Assembly: GCF_037042905.1 (NCBI RefSeq)
Contig: NC_087259.1
Span: forward strand, 19,199,501 to 19,263,500
Length of the DNA stretch: 64,000 nucleotides
DNA from: Lytechinus pictus
Lineage: Eukaryota > Echinodermata > Echinoidea > Temnopleuroida > Toxopneustidae
Direction: 5' to 3'
In this document: piece after piece, positions 11,977 to 21,216 of the stretch
Numbering within the stretch: the first letter of the stretch is position 1
How the letters are laid out: each line of letters begins with the position of its first letter
Translations under genes and position numbers: made by a program
The notes under the pieces: generated by a model
What the model was told of the DNA's origin: nothing
The model's input: only the letters and a program-made list of their open reading frames with translations
Database searches by the model: none

Positions 11977-12657
11977 GTATGGCAGCTTGCATTTATACTC
12001 TCTCAATCAGCGAAGTTTATGGCCATGCACAAAATATCGCTCGGGAATTGATGCAACTGGTCCATTGGAACTCGGTCATGAATATTATAAAATGCAAATG
12101 TATATAAGACTCATAAAGCTTGCCAATATACTCAATATAGCCAGTCATTGTGTATGTAAGACTCATGAACTAGCACAAATGTGTGTGAGTAATCACAAAC
12201 CAGAACTTTCATGAGCAATAGCAATGAACAGTTATGAGCATTCCTCATGAACCAAGAGTTTTCTTTTGAGCAAAGATAACAAGCAAGCACTAATTATGAG
12301 CATTACTTGCGAGCCATTAAAAATCATTAAGTAGGGTATTATTAATACCCATGAAAGACTGAGAGTACTTTTAGAAGAACGATACCTTACTAAGTAGTAG
12401 GATTCGTAGCATAGAAATAAATCATGCATACTTAGTGATTAAAATGCTAAGGATTACAAAGGAATATTTTTAGTCTAATCTGGCAAAAGAAATTTGCATG
12501 ATTGAAGCAGGATTGGTCTCTAAATAGTCGAGATTGTAAAGAAGCATAAATAAATCCTATCATTGATCAAGGGTAATCTGTATGACAGAACAAATCGAAG
12601 GGTAATTGCGAAAGTCTGCTGTGTGTGGTACTTAAAGTAAAGCATACCCTAAACAGG
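11977..12657 (+). other. retrotransposon 5' leader
   Basis: About 680 bp of non-coding leader between the primer site and gag, with no significant ORF. Packaging signals and any splice donor for ORF3 would be expected here, but I cannot point to a clear donor. Confidence 0.6.
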
Positions 12658-14154
12658 ATGAGTGAAAATACAGAAAGAGATCAGATAGAAGGAAGTGATG
12701 CCGAAATACTGAGACTAAGAGAAGAATTGAATCGCTCCAGAATGGAGAAAGAACTTCTAGAATGGCAAAATGAAAACTTTCAAACTAGACTAAACCAGAT
12801 AGAAAGAACAATGGAAGGAATAGAGTTACACAAGCAACATGCACAAACTCCACAAAGCCCACAGAGTAAGCCTATGGTAGATGGAACCTCAGAGCCAAAT
12901 TATGACTCTGAAATACGTTTCAAATTGCCGCAGTCTATTGTGGCTAACCATGATGAAACATCAGGCTATATGTCTGGGCATATGAGTGGGGACAAAACAA
13001 TCCCAATCTACATGGCAGATACACCATGTCGTAATCTACAAGCATATCCAGCCATGCACTCCTCTTCTACCCCAGGTGCTTTGAACCAAAAAGTAGAAGT
13101 GAAAGCGAAACACACAGCCTATCATGGTCAAAATGAAAGACAAACAGTGCCCATGGGGGATGAACGCCCATATGGTCCCTCCTTAGATATGGATATAGGG
13201 CAAGATAGACACCATGATGCATTTTCCACCCATAGACAGGATGAAAAAAAAAAAACAAATAAAGGAAGTATGCTACGCATACAAAGGCCACATATGATAC
13301 CAGATAGGTATAATGGTACCACTGCATGGCAGGAATATTACCAACACTTTGAAGCCTGCCGTGAAGTTAATGAATGGAGTGAGGTGGTAGCAGCCCACTT
13401 CCTTATAGCTAGCCTTAAAGGGAGTGCCCTTAGAGTTATCAGTGATTTAGACTCTCACCAGAAGAATTCTTATCATGAATTGATCAGACTGTTAGATAGG
13501 AGGTTTGGCCCTGGCCAACAAGCTGAAAACTATCTTATTGAACTTCGTCATAGAAGGCAAGGCCAAAAAGAAAGTTTACAGGAATTAGGCCAAGCAATCC
13601 ATGAGTTAGCTGTGAAGGCCTATCCTGAGATTCCAGCGGTCTCTAGGGACAGACTGGAAAGGAACCATTTTATGGATGCTGTCGAGAGTCAGACAGTAAG
13701 AGAGGGGATATATCGTGCGCGACCACAGTCCCTTGATCAAGCTATTCAAGCTGCAGTGGAAACTGAGAGTTTCGAAAAAGTGGAAATGCAGCGTAGAAGT
13801 GATAAAAATAGACCAGGCCGGTTCATTCGGGCCATTGATCGAGAAACTGAAGAAAGAATGCTCAGAGTTGAAGCAGCGTTGGCTGAGCAAACCAAACAAA
13901 TGGCTTCCATTGTGGAAATGCTGGCAAAGAAGCCGCACAGTCAGAAACCCAAAGCTTCCACTGTTACGCCCAATTCAGGAGAATTTGATTGTTATAACTG
14001 TGGAAAACCGGGTCATATTGCCAGACGGTGCAAAGAGCCCAGACGCAACAACAAAAAGAAACAGGAAAACGGCAGTCAGCCCACCGAAGGGTCCACGGAG
14101 AGGCTGCATCAGAATCTGGACCCCCAGACCCAGTCTCAATCAAGCCAGCAATAG
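12658..14154 (+). CDS. gag: gag polyprotein
   Basis: The structural capsid/nucleocapsid protein of the LTR element, 498 aa from the ATG at 12658. The frame is open from 12625, but only a GTG lies upstream. An N-terminal coiled coil rich in Leu/Glu (about residues 15-55) precedes a polar low-complexity linker and a retrotransposon gag domain (about residues 210-390, with the typical WQEYYQHFEACREVNEW and LDRRF segments). A single CCHC zinc knuckle follows (residues 445-458, C-x2-C-x4-H-x4-C, CYNCGKPGHIARRC). It would assemble particles and bind the RNA. The 3' end overlaps pol by about 125 nt in the -1 frame. The frame is intact. Confidence 0.9.
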   Translation: MSENTERDQIEGSDAEILRLREELNRSRMEKELLEWQNENFQTRLNQIERTMEGIELHKQHAQTPQSPQSKPMVDGTSEPNYDSEIRFKLPQSIVANHDETSGYMSGHMSGDKTIPIYMADTPCRNLQAYPAMHSSSTPGALNQKVEVKAKHTAYHGQNERQTVPMGDERPYGPSLDMDIGQDRHHDAFSTHRQDEKKKTNKGSMLRIQRPHMIPDRYNGTTAWQEYYQHFEACREVNEWSEVVAAHFLIASLKGSALRVISDLDSHQKNSYHELIRLLDRRFGPGQQAENYLIELRHRRQGQKESLQELGQAIHELAVKAYPEIPAVSRDRLERNHFMDAVESQTVREGIYRARPQSLDQAIQAAVETESFEKVEMQRRSDKNRPGRFIRAIDRETEERMLRVEAALAEQTKQMASIVEMLAKKPHSQKPKASTVTPNSGEFDCYNCGKPGHIARRCKEPRRNNKKKQENGSQPTEGSTERLHQNLDPQTQSQSSQQ

Positions 14155-16442
14155 ATCATAAATTACTGAACATCAATATCCTGGGAAATAAACCCCAACA
14201 AGGGTTGTATGTGATATGTACAATTAGATCATTAGATTTTTCTTTCCTCATAGACACAGGATCAACTGATACAATAATAAGCTCAAGCACATACTACAGC
14301 ATAAATGCTGAGCAGAGGCCTAAACTAGAAAGTTCACACATTCTAATTCAACAAGTAGATGGAACCCCATTACCAGTGATAGGTGTCGCTTGGGTTGAGA
14401 TCAAAGTCGGATGGACGACACAGTCTGTCAAAGCAGTTTTTGCTGACATAAAATGTCCTGGAATCCTTGGCATGGATTATCTGTTACTGACACAGGGTAA
14501 TTTGGATTTCAAAAGCTTGACGCTTAATGTAAATGGTGAAAAGATCCCTTGTACGAGCAAAACAGGGAGGCACTTTAATGTTAGAGTAGTGGTAAAAGAA
14601 ACCACCACAATTCCTCCTGGACATGAAGCCATTGTTCAAGGCTGTGCAGTAAAACAGGATTGCGATATGCAAGGCCCTGCCCTAGTTGAACCAGTAGATT
14701 GGGGAGGTGAATTAGGAGAGAAAGGATTAATCCTTGGCAGAGTGCTAGTGAAGGCTGAGGAAGAAATAATACCAATGCGTATTTTAAATCCGGGAGGTCA
14801 AAAGTTAGCCTTGAAAGAAGGTACAACTGTGGGAAGAATGACTCCTGTCAGTCTGGCTGAAGAAAATACCCCTAAACGCAATCATAAAACTGAACTACCT
14901 GAATATATGATAGAGCTATATCAGAACAGTACACAAAACGTAGATCCAAAATTTCATGAGGATATAAAGCAATGTCTGTCTGACTATCAAGATGTATTTT
15001 CCAAGGACAGTAATGACATTGGAAAGACAGAAGTAGTGAAGCATAGCATTATCACTGGGAATGCTCCACCAATCAAAGAAAGAGTAAGGAGGCAACCAGT
15101 GTGTAACCAAGAAGAAATACAGCGCCAAGTCAAAGAATTAGAGGAGAGAGGGGTAATTGAGCCTTCCGACAGCCCCTGGGCTGCTAACGTTGTGTTAGTA
15201 AAGAAAAAGGATGGCTCAAAGCGACTTTGTATTGATTACAGAGGACTGAACGCAGTGACAATAAAAGACGCTTACCCCATACCACGTATAGATGACACAT
15301 TAGATGCACTGGGTGGTGCAAGATGGTTTTCCACCCTTGATTTATCATCTGGATATTGGCAAGTTGCTCTCGATGATGAGGCAAAACAAAAGTCTGCATT
15401 TGTCGTTCGAAATGGACTTTACAGCTGGAAAGTCATGCCCTTCGGTCTCACAAATGCTCCAGCTACATTCGAAAGACTCATGGAGAAGGTAATGAGAGGA
15501 CTACAATGGGAGATCCTTTTGATTTACCTAGATGATGTCATTGTCTATGGTAGATCGATACCAGAAGAGATTGAACGACTCCGCATCACTTTTTCTAGAT
15601 TACGTGGTGCTAATTTAAAGCTTAAACCAAGCAAGTGTCACTTGTTTCAATCTTCTGTACTGTACTTAGGCCATGTAGTCACTTCAGAGGGAGTAAGGAC
15701 AGACTCTGAGAAAGTGAAAGCTATACAAGAATGGCCGAAGCCAAAATGTATGAAAGAAGTGAGAAGCTTCTTAGGCTTAGCCTCATACTATCGTAGATTC
15801 ATTCGTGGGTTTGCTGAGATAGCAAGTCCCCTCCATGAGCTCACTGGGAAATCAAAACCATTTCTGTGGTCAGATCACTGCCAGCAAGCATTTGACGAGT
15901 TGAAACTAAGGCTACAAAGTGCCCCAATCTTGGCATACCCATTGCCAGAAGGAGACTTTATCTTAGACACTGATGCGAGCGCAGAGGCCATGGGAGCAGT
16001 TTTGTCCCAAGTACAAAATGGTGAGGAAAAGGTGATAGGCTATTTCAGTAAGAAATTTAGCAAGCCTGAGAAAAACTACTGTGTCACTAGGAGGGAGCTG
16101 TTAGCAGTAGTAGTTTCCCTAAAACAGTACAGGCAGTACTTGTATGGACGTAAAGTCTATGTACGCACAGACCATGCTTCACTTCAGTGGTTGCTGAATT
16201 TCAAAAATCCAGAAGGTCAGACTGCGAGATGGCTTGAGCAAATTGCAGAATATAACCTTGTAATTCAACATCGACCAGGTAAAAAGCATGGAAATGCTCA
16301 GATGGTCTTTCTAGACCCAGATGTAAACAGTGTGGAAGGGAGGAAAATGCAGGCAATGCAGAGAAACCTGACCCCCTTGATAAAGAGGTTAAGAATGTCA
16401 GGGCTATTGCTGCTCAACCTACCCTTGGGTACGAAGAGTTAA
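14028..16442 (+). CDS. pol: pol, first part: protease, reverse transcriptase, RNase H
   Basis: The frame is open from about 14028 and overlaps gag by 127 nt in the -1 frame, so it is probably made as a Gag-Pol fusion. The aspartic protease active site DTGS is at residues 76-79 (14253-14264), followed by the ILGMDYLL flap-side motif. The RT carries its palm motif YLDD at about residues 500-503 (15525-15536), and MPFGLTNAPATF precedes it. RNase H begins near LDTDAS (about residue 646). The C-terminal part beyond 16298 is out of frame: the expected junction toward integrase continues in the next frame, so the last 48 residues or so are not native. The shift reflects two extra bases or one missing base, either a real mutation or an assembly error. 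Confidence 0.9.
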   Translation: MQRAQTQQQKETGKRQSAHRRVHGEAASESGPPDPVSIKPAIDHKLLNINILGNKPQQGLYVICTIRSLDFSFLIDTGSTDTIISSSTYYSINAEQRPKLESSHILIQQVDGTPLPVIGVAWVEIKVGWTTQSVKAVFADIKCPGILGMDYLLLTQGNLDFKSLTLNVNGEKIPCTSKTGRHFNVRVVVKETTTIPPGHEAIVQGCAVKQDCDMQGPALVEPVDWGGELGEKGLILGRVLVKAEEEIIPMRILNPGGQKLALKEGTTVGRMTPVSLAEENTPKRNHKTELPEYMIELYQNSTQNVDPKFHEDIKQCLSDYQDVFSKDSNDIGKTEVVKHSIITGNAPPIKERVRRQPVCNQEEIQRQVKELEERGVIEPSDSPWAANVVLVKKKDGSKRLCIDYRGLNAVTIKDAYPIPRIDDTLDALGGARWFSTLDLSSGYWQVALDDEAKQKSAFVVRNGLYSWKVMPFGLTNAPATFERLMEKVMRGLQWEILLIYLDDVIVYGRSIPEEIERLRITFSRLRGANLKLKPSKCHLFQSSVLYLGHVVTSEGVRTDSEKVKAIQEWPKPKCMKEVRSFLGLASYYRRFIRGFAEIASPLHELTGKSKPFLWSDHCQQAFDELKLRLQSAPILAYPLPEGDFILDTDASAEAMGAVLSQVQNGEEKVIGYFSKKFSKPEKNYCVTRRELLAVVVSLKQYRQYLYGRKVYVRTDHASLQWLLNFKNPEGQTARWLEQIAEYNLVIQHRPGKKHGNAQMVFLDPDVNSVEGRKMQAMQRNLTPLIKRLRMSGLLLLNLPLGTKS

Positions 16443-18046
16443 GAAAAGCTCAGCTTGAAGACAAAACCCTAGAATGGATAATACGAGCCAAAGAAAAGGG
16501 AGAAGTGCGACCAGCATGGGAAACCCTTTCCCATTTACCGGCTTCAACCAAATCTTACTGGTCTCAATGGAATCAACTCGAAATTCACAACGGCGTGATT
16601 TGCAGGCGTTACGAGTCAGATGATGCGAAATCACTGAGATGGCAAATAATTTTGCCAAAGAAACTTCGGGATGAAGTACTAGCCGAGATTCACAGTGGGC
16701 CTCTTGGAGGACACTTAGGGGTGAAAAAGACCCTAGCCAAGGTGAAGGCCAGGTATTACTGGTCCGGGTTAATAGCAGATGTAAGGTCCCATTTGAGAAA
16801 ATGTGACCTCTGCGAAAGGAGGAAATCGCCCCAGAAGACGCGACGGGCGCCCCTGCAACAATACAGAGTTGGAATACCAGTAGAGCGAGTCGCTATAGAC
16901 TTGCTAGGCCCATTGCCTAAGAGCGCTCAAGGAAATCAATGGGTAATGGTAGTCGGGGACTATCAAACGAAATGGATGGAGGCGTATGCTCTTCCCGATG
17001 CAAAAGCCGCCACCGTTGCAAAGAAACTGGTAGAAGAATTTGTTTGCAGGTTCGGTGTTCCTCAAGAGTTGCATTCCGACCAGGGGTCAAACTTCGAGTC
17101 ACAACTTTTCGCGGAAATGTGTAAAATCCTGGGCATAAATAAAACAAGGACAACAGCATATAATCCCAAGTCAGATGGACTCGTAGAAAGATTTAATCGC
17201 ACTCTAATAAATGTGATAGCTATCCTAGTGGAGGAGGATGCAAATGGCAGAGAGTGGGACGAACTCCTACCCTATGCCACTAGTGCTTATCGTAGCACGC
17301 CACAAGAAGCAACAGGGGAAACCCCCAACATGTTGATGTTAGGAAGGGAGGTACGCCTACCTGTAGAACTCACTATGCCTACCATACCTGTCGAAGAAGA
17401 AATATATGGGGATTTTGCAGAAAAGCTGCGTGAAAATCTGCAAGAAGCCCATGACAGGGCAGACAAAGTAAACAAAATAAGTGCCCGTAAACAAAAGAGG
17501 ATATACGATAGACGGACCACAGACTCTGGTCTCGAAGAAGGGAAATTTGTGTGGCTATTTGACCCATCCAAGAAAAAGGGTATCTCCCCCAAGTTACAAT
17601 TAAGATGGAAAGGCCCTTATCTCATAGTTTCCAAGTTATCAGATGTAGTATTCCGAATCCAAGCCACCCCCAGGTCTAAACCACAAGTAGTTCATAGTGA
17701 CCGCCTCAAGCCCTATCGAGGCGAGGAATTAGTAAAGTGGGTGTGGAAGAAACCATCAGACCCCATACAAGAAGACGAAAGCCGTGAAAACGAGGTTCTC
17801 GATGATGACAATGGGCTGAGTACAGAGGAAGAAATAACTTCTAATGCAGTTGAAACAAGTGAAGAATCAAACCATATTCCTCCTTCATCCCCACTCAATG
17901 AGTCAGTAATTGTGCATAGTGACCAAGAAATTAAAGAAAGTGAAACTAATAATAGTACATCCATGTCGCCAGACCAAAATAGAAATTCCAGGTATCCAGG
18001 GCGGCGCAGACGCCCCCCAAAATACCTTAACGATTATGACATATAA
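16301..18046 (+). CDS. pol: pol, second part: integrase
   Basis: Continuation of pol after the frameshift, open in this frame from about 16301 to the stop at 18046. It contains the HHCC zinc-binding domain (EIHSGPLGGHLG ... CDLC, near 16690-16815) and the DDE catalytic core, with Asp at 16898, Asp at 17078 and Glu at 17186. The second and third are spaced D-35-E as in the family. A GPY/F-like C-terminal module follows (GPYLIVSKL, near 17610), then an acidic tail ending in a basic RYPGRRRRPPKYL. All catalytic residues are present. It would insert the cDNA, producing the ATAT target duplication seen at the element ends. Confidence 0.9.
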   Translation, partial: DGLSRPRCKQCGREENAGNAEKPDPLDKEVKNVRAIAAQPTLGYEELRKAQLEDKTLEWIIRAKEKGEVRPAWETLSHLPASTKSYWSQWNQLEIHNGVICRRYESDDAKSLRWQIILPKKLRDEVLAEIHSGPLGGHLGVKKTLAKVKARYYWSGLIADVRSHLRKCDLCERRKSPQKTRRAPLQQYRVGIPVERVAIDLLGPLPKSAQGNQWVMVVGDYQTKWMEAYALPDAKAATVAKKLVEEFVCRFGVPQELHSDQGSNFESQLFAEMCKILGINKTRTTAYNPKSDGLVERFNRTLINVIAILVEEDANGREWDELLPYATSAYRSTPQEATGETPNMLMLGREVRLPVELTMPTIPVEEEIYGDFAEKLRENLQEAHDRADKVNKISARKQKRIYDRRTTDSGLEEGKFVWLFDPSKKKGISPKLQLRWKGPYLIVSKLSDVVFRIQATPRSKPQVVHSDRLKPYRGEELVKWVWKKPSDPIQEDESRENEVLDDDNGLSTEEEITSNAVETSEESNHIPPSSPLNESVIVHSDQEIKESETNNSTSMSPDQNRNSRYPGRRRRPPKYLNDYDI

Positions 18047-18073
18047 AACTGCAGTAATGTACTGTATGATCAA

Positions 18074-18107
18074 CCTTTGTTTTCGCTTTCTTTTTACACC
18101 TTCACAG
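18074..18107 (+). promoter_or_regulatory. candidate 3' splice site before ORF3
   Basis: A long pyrimidine tract (CCTTTGTTTTCGCTTTC, then TTTTTACACC) ends in TTCACAG immediately before the ORF3 ATG. This has the form of a splice acceptor that would create a subgenomic mRNA for ORF3, as env mRNAs are made in other LTR elements. The donor is not identified. Confidence 0.45.
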
Positions 18108-18896
18108 ATGGCTGAACAATGCCGCACACCCAAAGGAAATGTTTGCCGGATTTGCACGGCTGAATTCCAGCAGAGGTCGAAGCTGTTTGACCACCTCCAC
18201 CAAGCCCATAAAATCGGATCCAGCACCAAGATATTCCGTTGCAAACATTGTTCGTACGAGACCCGCCGCTGGAATGAATTAACCCGCCACAACAACACCA
18301 AGCATCCTCGTTCCCGTTCCCGTTCCCGATCTCGGTCCAGGTCACCAATACGTCTAACTTGTCGATCCGTGGTCAAAAGGGTGACGCATGATACAAGCAC
18401 CACGGAGCCAGAAAAGAAAGCCAAATATGAAATAACCAGCCCAACACTATCACTGGCGTGCACCCCCATTTATGATTCCCCACCCAGGAAAGTATCTGGC
18501 AAACCATTGGCTATGCTTCTGCAAAGCCTTTCTTCTGAATCAAGGTCAGATTCCAGTGAATCTGAAGAAGATGAGGAACACCCACATGTTTCAATCAATT
18601 TTGGAAAACCACCCACCCCAGACCTGACACCAGCTACTTCAGACACTGCCCCAGTTGTTGAAGAGGAACAAAACAATTACGTTCCTACAGAGGTAGAACT
18701 TACCACTGAAAATGGCGACATCCCACCCGGGAAGATTCTTGCATCTATGCAAGAGAAGAAGACCATCAAGTATTTCTACAATGGACGAGTAATTCGGCAG
18801 ACTGATGTTACGGAAATCTACCCCGTCCTTTTACCGGCATCCTGGGACAAGCAAGTGGAGTGTCACCACGGATTGAAGACTGGCAAACAGAAATAA
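18108..18896 (+). CDS. ORF3: C2H2 zinc-finger / RS-repeat protein in env position
   Basis: 262 aa, starting at the first ATG after the pol stop, 62 bp downstream and in another frame. Two C2H2 fingers occupy residues 13-34 (C13, C16, H29, H34) and 45-66 (C45, C48, H61, H66), both C-x2-C-x12-H-x4-H. An uninterrupted (RS)6 run follows at about 68-79, then a Lys-rich patch near 102-106, a Ser/Glu/Asp-rich acidic stretch (about 144-157) and a less polar C-terminus containing IKYFYNGRVIRQTDV. There is no signal peptide or membrane segment, so it is not an envelope protein. It could be a nuclear nucleic-acid-binding accessory factor. The frame is intact in this young element, which argues for selection or very recent capture. 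I do not recognise the C-terminal half. Confidence 0.8.
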   Translation: MAEQCRTPKGNVCRICTAEFQQRSKLFDHLHQAHKIGSSTKIFRCKHCSYETRRWNELTRHNNTKHPRSRSRSRSRSRSPIRLTCRSVVKRVTHDTSTTEPEKKAKYEITSPTLSLACTPIYDSPPRKVSGKPLAMLLQSLSSESRSDSSESEEDEEHPHVSINFGKPPTPDLTPATSDTAPVVEEEQNNYVPTEVELTTENGDIPPGKILASMQEKKTIKYFYNGRVIRQTDVTEIYPVLLPASWDKQVECHHGLKTGKQK

Positions 18897-20203
18897 CTTT
18901 TCCGGCATAAGCTAGATAATAACATGTTTTGTTACTGCGTGTTGTGAATATGGCAGTTTCTTCTCCTTCTGTCGCTTTTATATTTCATTCTCCCCTATAT
19001 TTTCCATACCCTCTCTCCTTTCATTCTTCATTCCACTCTGTTTGCCATATTCACAAGGTTAATTTTATACGTCATAAGTTTTATAATTACTATAGGCTTA
19101 TAACTATGTAGATATTCTTCATTTCCTGTCTGCTCTATTATCTTTTTATCCCTTCCTCAATTTCTATCCACTTTATTGACACATTGCGAAAACAAAGAGA
19201 AGGGTATTCTTTTATAGTGTTATCATATTTCTTCGACAAGATGATCGATGTTCCTTATGTATATTTCTTTTAACATAATGTTATGTGACTTCACCCAATT
19301 ATGTTTTGATCGAGTTAGAAAAGTAGTTTGGACATTCCAGAGCAGGTATATGGTATTTTTTTGTTTTAGAATTGTCTTTGATACATGTATAATTCAAGTT
19401 TAAGCATTTGAACTTTATAAAGTGTGCTATGTATTCATGTGTAATGTAAATGGCATTGTTCTTGTACAGGGGTACTCTTTTATTTTTCTCCTAAATTAAT
19501 TTCTTTCTCTATCACCTGTCACTTTGACTTGTCTTTTCCAGTTATTTCTGTTCCTCCTGAAGCTATCCGTATCTAAACTTTACTCCTTGCTTTGTTTATT
19601 TCTCTGTCATACTATCTTTGCTCATTTCTATCTGTTGACTATCTGTCCCAGTACCTCCTGACGGTTCTCTGACTTTGTTGTCAGCTCGAGTGATGTATGT
19701 TATTATAATACACTGTAATGATTCTCTCTCCAGCATGGTCGAGTCATATACTGTATTACTGGTTTTTATAAGCTGCCTGAGGTTTTAAACGTTAGTTGCA
19801 TTTCGATACAATTAGATTGAGGTGTTCAGATATATTCATATTATGTAAATCTTTAACTATTTTTTTTTGCTGAGTTATATTGTTCTAATGTAAGTGTACA
19901 TTTACATGTTGTTACTGTTAAGGTTGAAAAATGTATCAGGGATATTATGCCAAAACTTTTGCTGAATACTTGCAATACCAAAGCCAAAATATGTGCCTTT
20001 GATATATTTTTATGTGCTACATACGTTAAGAAAGGAAAAGTACTTATTTTTGTTTACGCCTTATGCCTTGACCTATATATCCGAAGTTGTACAAATGTAA
20101 ATAGTTCTTCTACCATACTTTGTTTAAGGGAAAGAAATTATCCGTTCTCAATTTTGTTTCTATTTTTTTTATATATATTTTTGAAACTAGGAAGTTTCAA
20201 GCT
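18897..20203 (+). other. retrotransposon 3' non-coding region
   Basis: About 1.3 kb between ORF3 and the 3' LTR, pyrimidine-rich at the start, with no convincing ORF. It is unusually long for an LTR element and may be the remainder of captured DNA or an untranslated region of ORF3. Confidence 0.5.
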
Positions 20204-20216
20204 AGGTGAGGGGTTA
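20204..20216 (+). promoter_or_regulatory. polypurine-rich tract
   Basis: AGGTGAGGGGTTA directly before the 3' LTR, in the position where plus-strand DNA synthesis is primed. It is not a pure purine run. Confidence 0.5.
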
Positions 20217-20930
20217 TGTAACAAAATTGCCCTAGAGTCACCCCTCCTATTGGAGAAACCCCCCTTTTAGGACAATAGAACATTCCAAGTGTATGTCTAT
20301 GTAGGGTCTATGCACAGCTGTGTGCATTGGAGTATGGACTGTAGGGGTCAATGTAAAAGTGTACACATGTAGACTTCTATACAAATTGCATATTGAGGGG
20401 TCCGTGTGTATTGGACCCTGTCTGGTATAAAAGCAAGTGCAAGTCTTTGTTTTAGGAGAGTTTTTCAATAGAGTTCATGCAGTCCAGAACAAAGCCACTG
20501 CACTGCAGACATTGATTTAGTCGTTGATTGCCATGAGGCAAGTGGCCATTTTATTCTGTTGGAGAGCTAGAATCTTAATGAAGTTTTGTGCCTGCACGTC
20601 TGTCTAACGTTATTATACGTTCATCTTCAATAAATTCACAACTCTGGAACGGTATGTAAAGTGCTATTTTCGGCTCATTTTATGATGTCACGATTATTGG
20701 TAGAATGTAAGAATCTGAGAAGTGAGATGATTCTGAAGTGATTACGCGTGTGTGTGTGATTTTGCATATAGCTGAGTGATAGAGATGAAATGCCCTGCCA
20801 AGCCATAAACCTTGGCGAGAACCTTGATGGTGCGTTGGTGTTAAGAGGTGTGATGCTAATTCACAATAATTGAAAGCCATTGATTCAGACACACCAATCA
20901 CACATGCCATCCCCCACGTAAAACGTTACA
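20217..20930 (+). repeat. 3' LTR
   Basis: 714 bp, with TATA box at 20426-20432 and poly(A) signal at 20629-20634. Essentially identical to the 5' LTR. Followed by the ATAT target duplication (20931-20934). Confidence 0.95.
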
Positions 20931-21216
20931 ATATTACTTTCCACCAATAGAGGGCGTATACAAAAATATGCCCAAAATTCAACTTTTCGAGCGCTCTGGT
21001 GAATAAAAAAATTACCCCCAAGTTACTAATGATAAATAAATTGCAACTGTATGGAAACTAGTATTTTTGGCCACAAAAGTGATATTTTAATGATTTTTTA
21101 AAGTTTGTGTTGTGTACCTCATTGGCACACCATAGTCCTACCTGTAGATTCCCCACAGGCAGAATAGAAATGAACCCTTGAGTGGGAACTGGCCACCCCG
21201 GGGTACCGTACGTATA

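Larger units (their letters stand above)
11247..20930 (+). mobile_element. young Ty3/gypsy-type LTR retrotransposon with a third ORF
   Basis: A 9.7-kb element with LTRs of 713 and 714 bp (TGTAAC...GTTACA), flanked by a 4-bp ATAT duplication (11243-11246 and 20931-20934). The order is LTR, tRNA-Leu-type primer site, gag, pol (protease, RT, RNase H, integrase), a zinc-finger ORF3, a 1.3-kb non-coding stretch, a purine-rich tract and LTR. Protease-RT-RNase H-integrase order identifies Ty3/gypsy rather than Ty1/copia. The LTRs differ by one visible base, so the insertion is recent. The only obvious coding lesion is one frameshift in pol near 16298. Confidence 0.95.
10997..21184. mobile_element. 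family C MITE, copy 1, host of the LTR retrotransposon
   Basis: It begins CACTCATTCTATGAACAAGG, ends AACCCTTGAGTG, and is flanked by the 9-bp direct repeat GGAACTGGC (10988-10996 and 21185-21193). Without the LTR element it is about 500 bp. Copy 2 (21514-22946) is inverted and also has a 9-bp duplication. Nine-bp duplications are typical of Mutator-like elements, so I place it there tentatively. Confidence 0.7.
10456..21202. mobile_element. family B element, copy 2, split by nested insertions
   Basis: The left part 10456-10996 is an inverted relative of 6573-7125, including the ACGAGTGGATACCATGCGCG ends and the 20-bp palindrome. Its last bases lie about 10 kb away (21194-21202), because element C1 with the LTR retrotransposon inserted near its right end. 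The outer flanks share the 14-mer GTACCGTACGTATA (10442-10455 and 21203-21216), longer than the 8-bp duplication of copy 1. About 550 bp of its own sequence remains. Confidence 0.65.

Noticed and set aside
13067-13938. Minus-strand open frames within gag
   Set aside because: They are shadows of the gag frame with no domain and no start context.
16290-16310. Programmed frameshift between RNase H and integrase
   Set aside because: No slippery heptamer is present and the family normally reads through here; a two-base insertion or sequence error is simpler.
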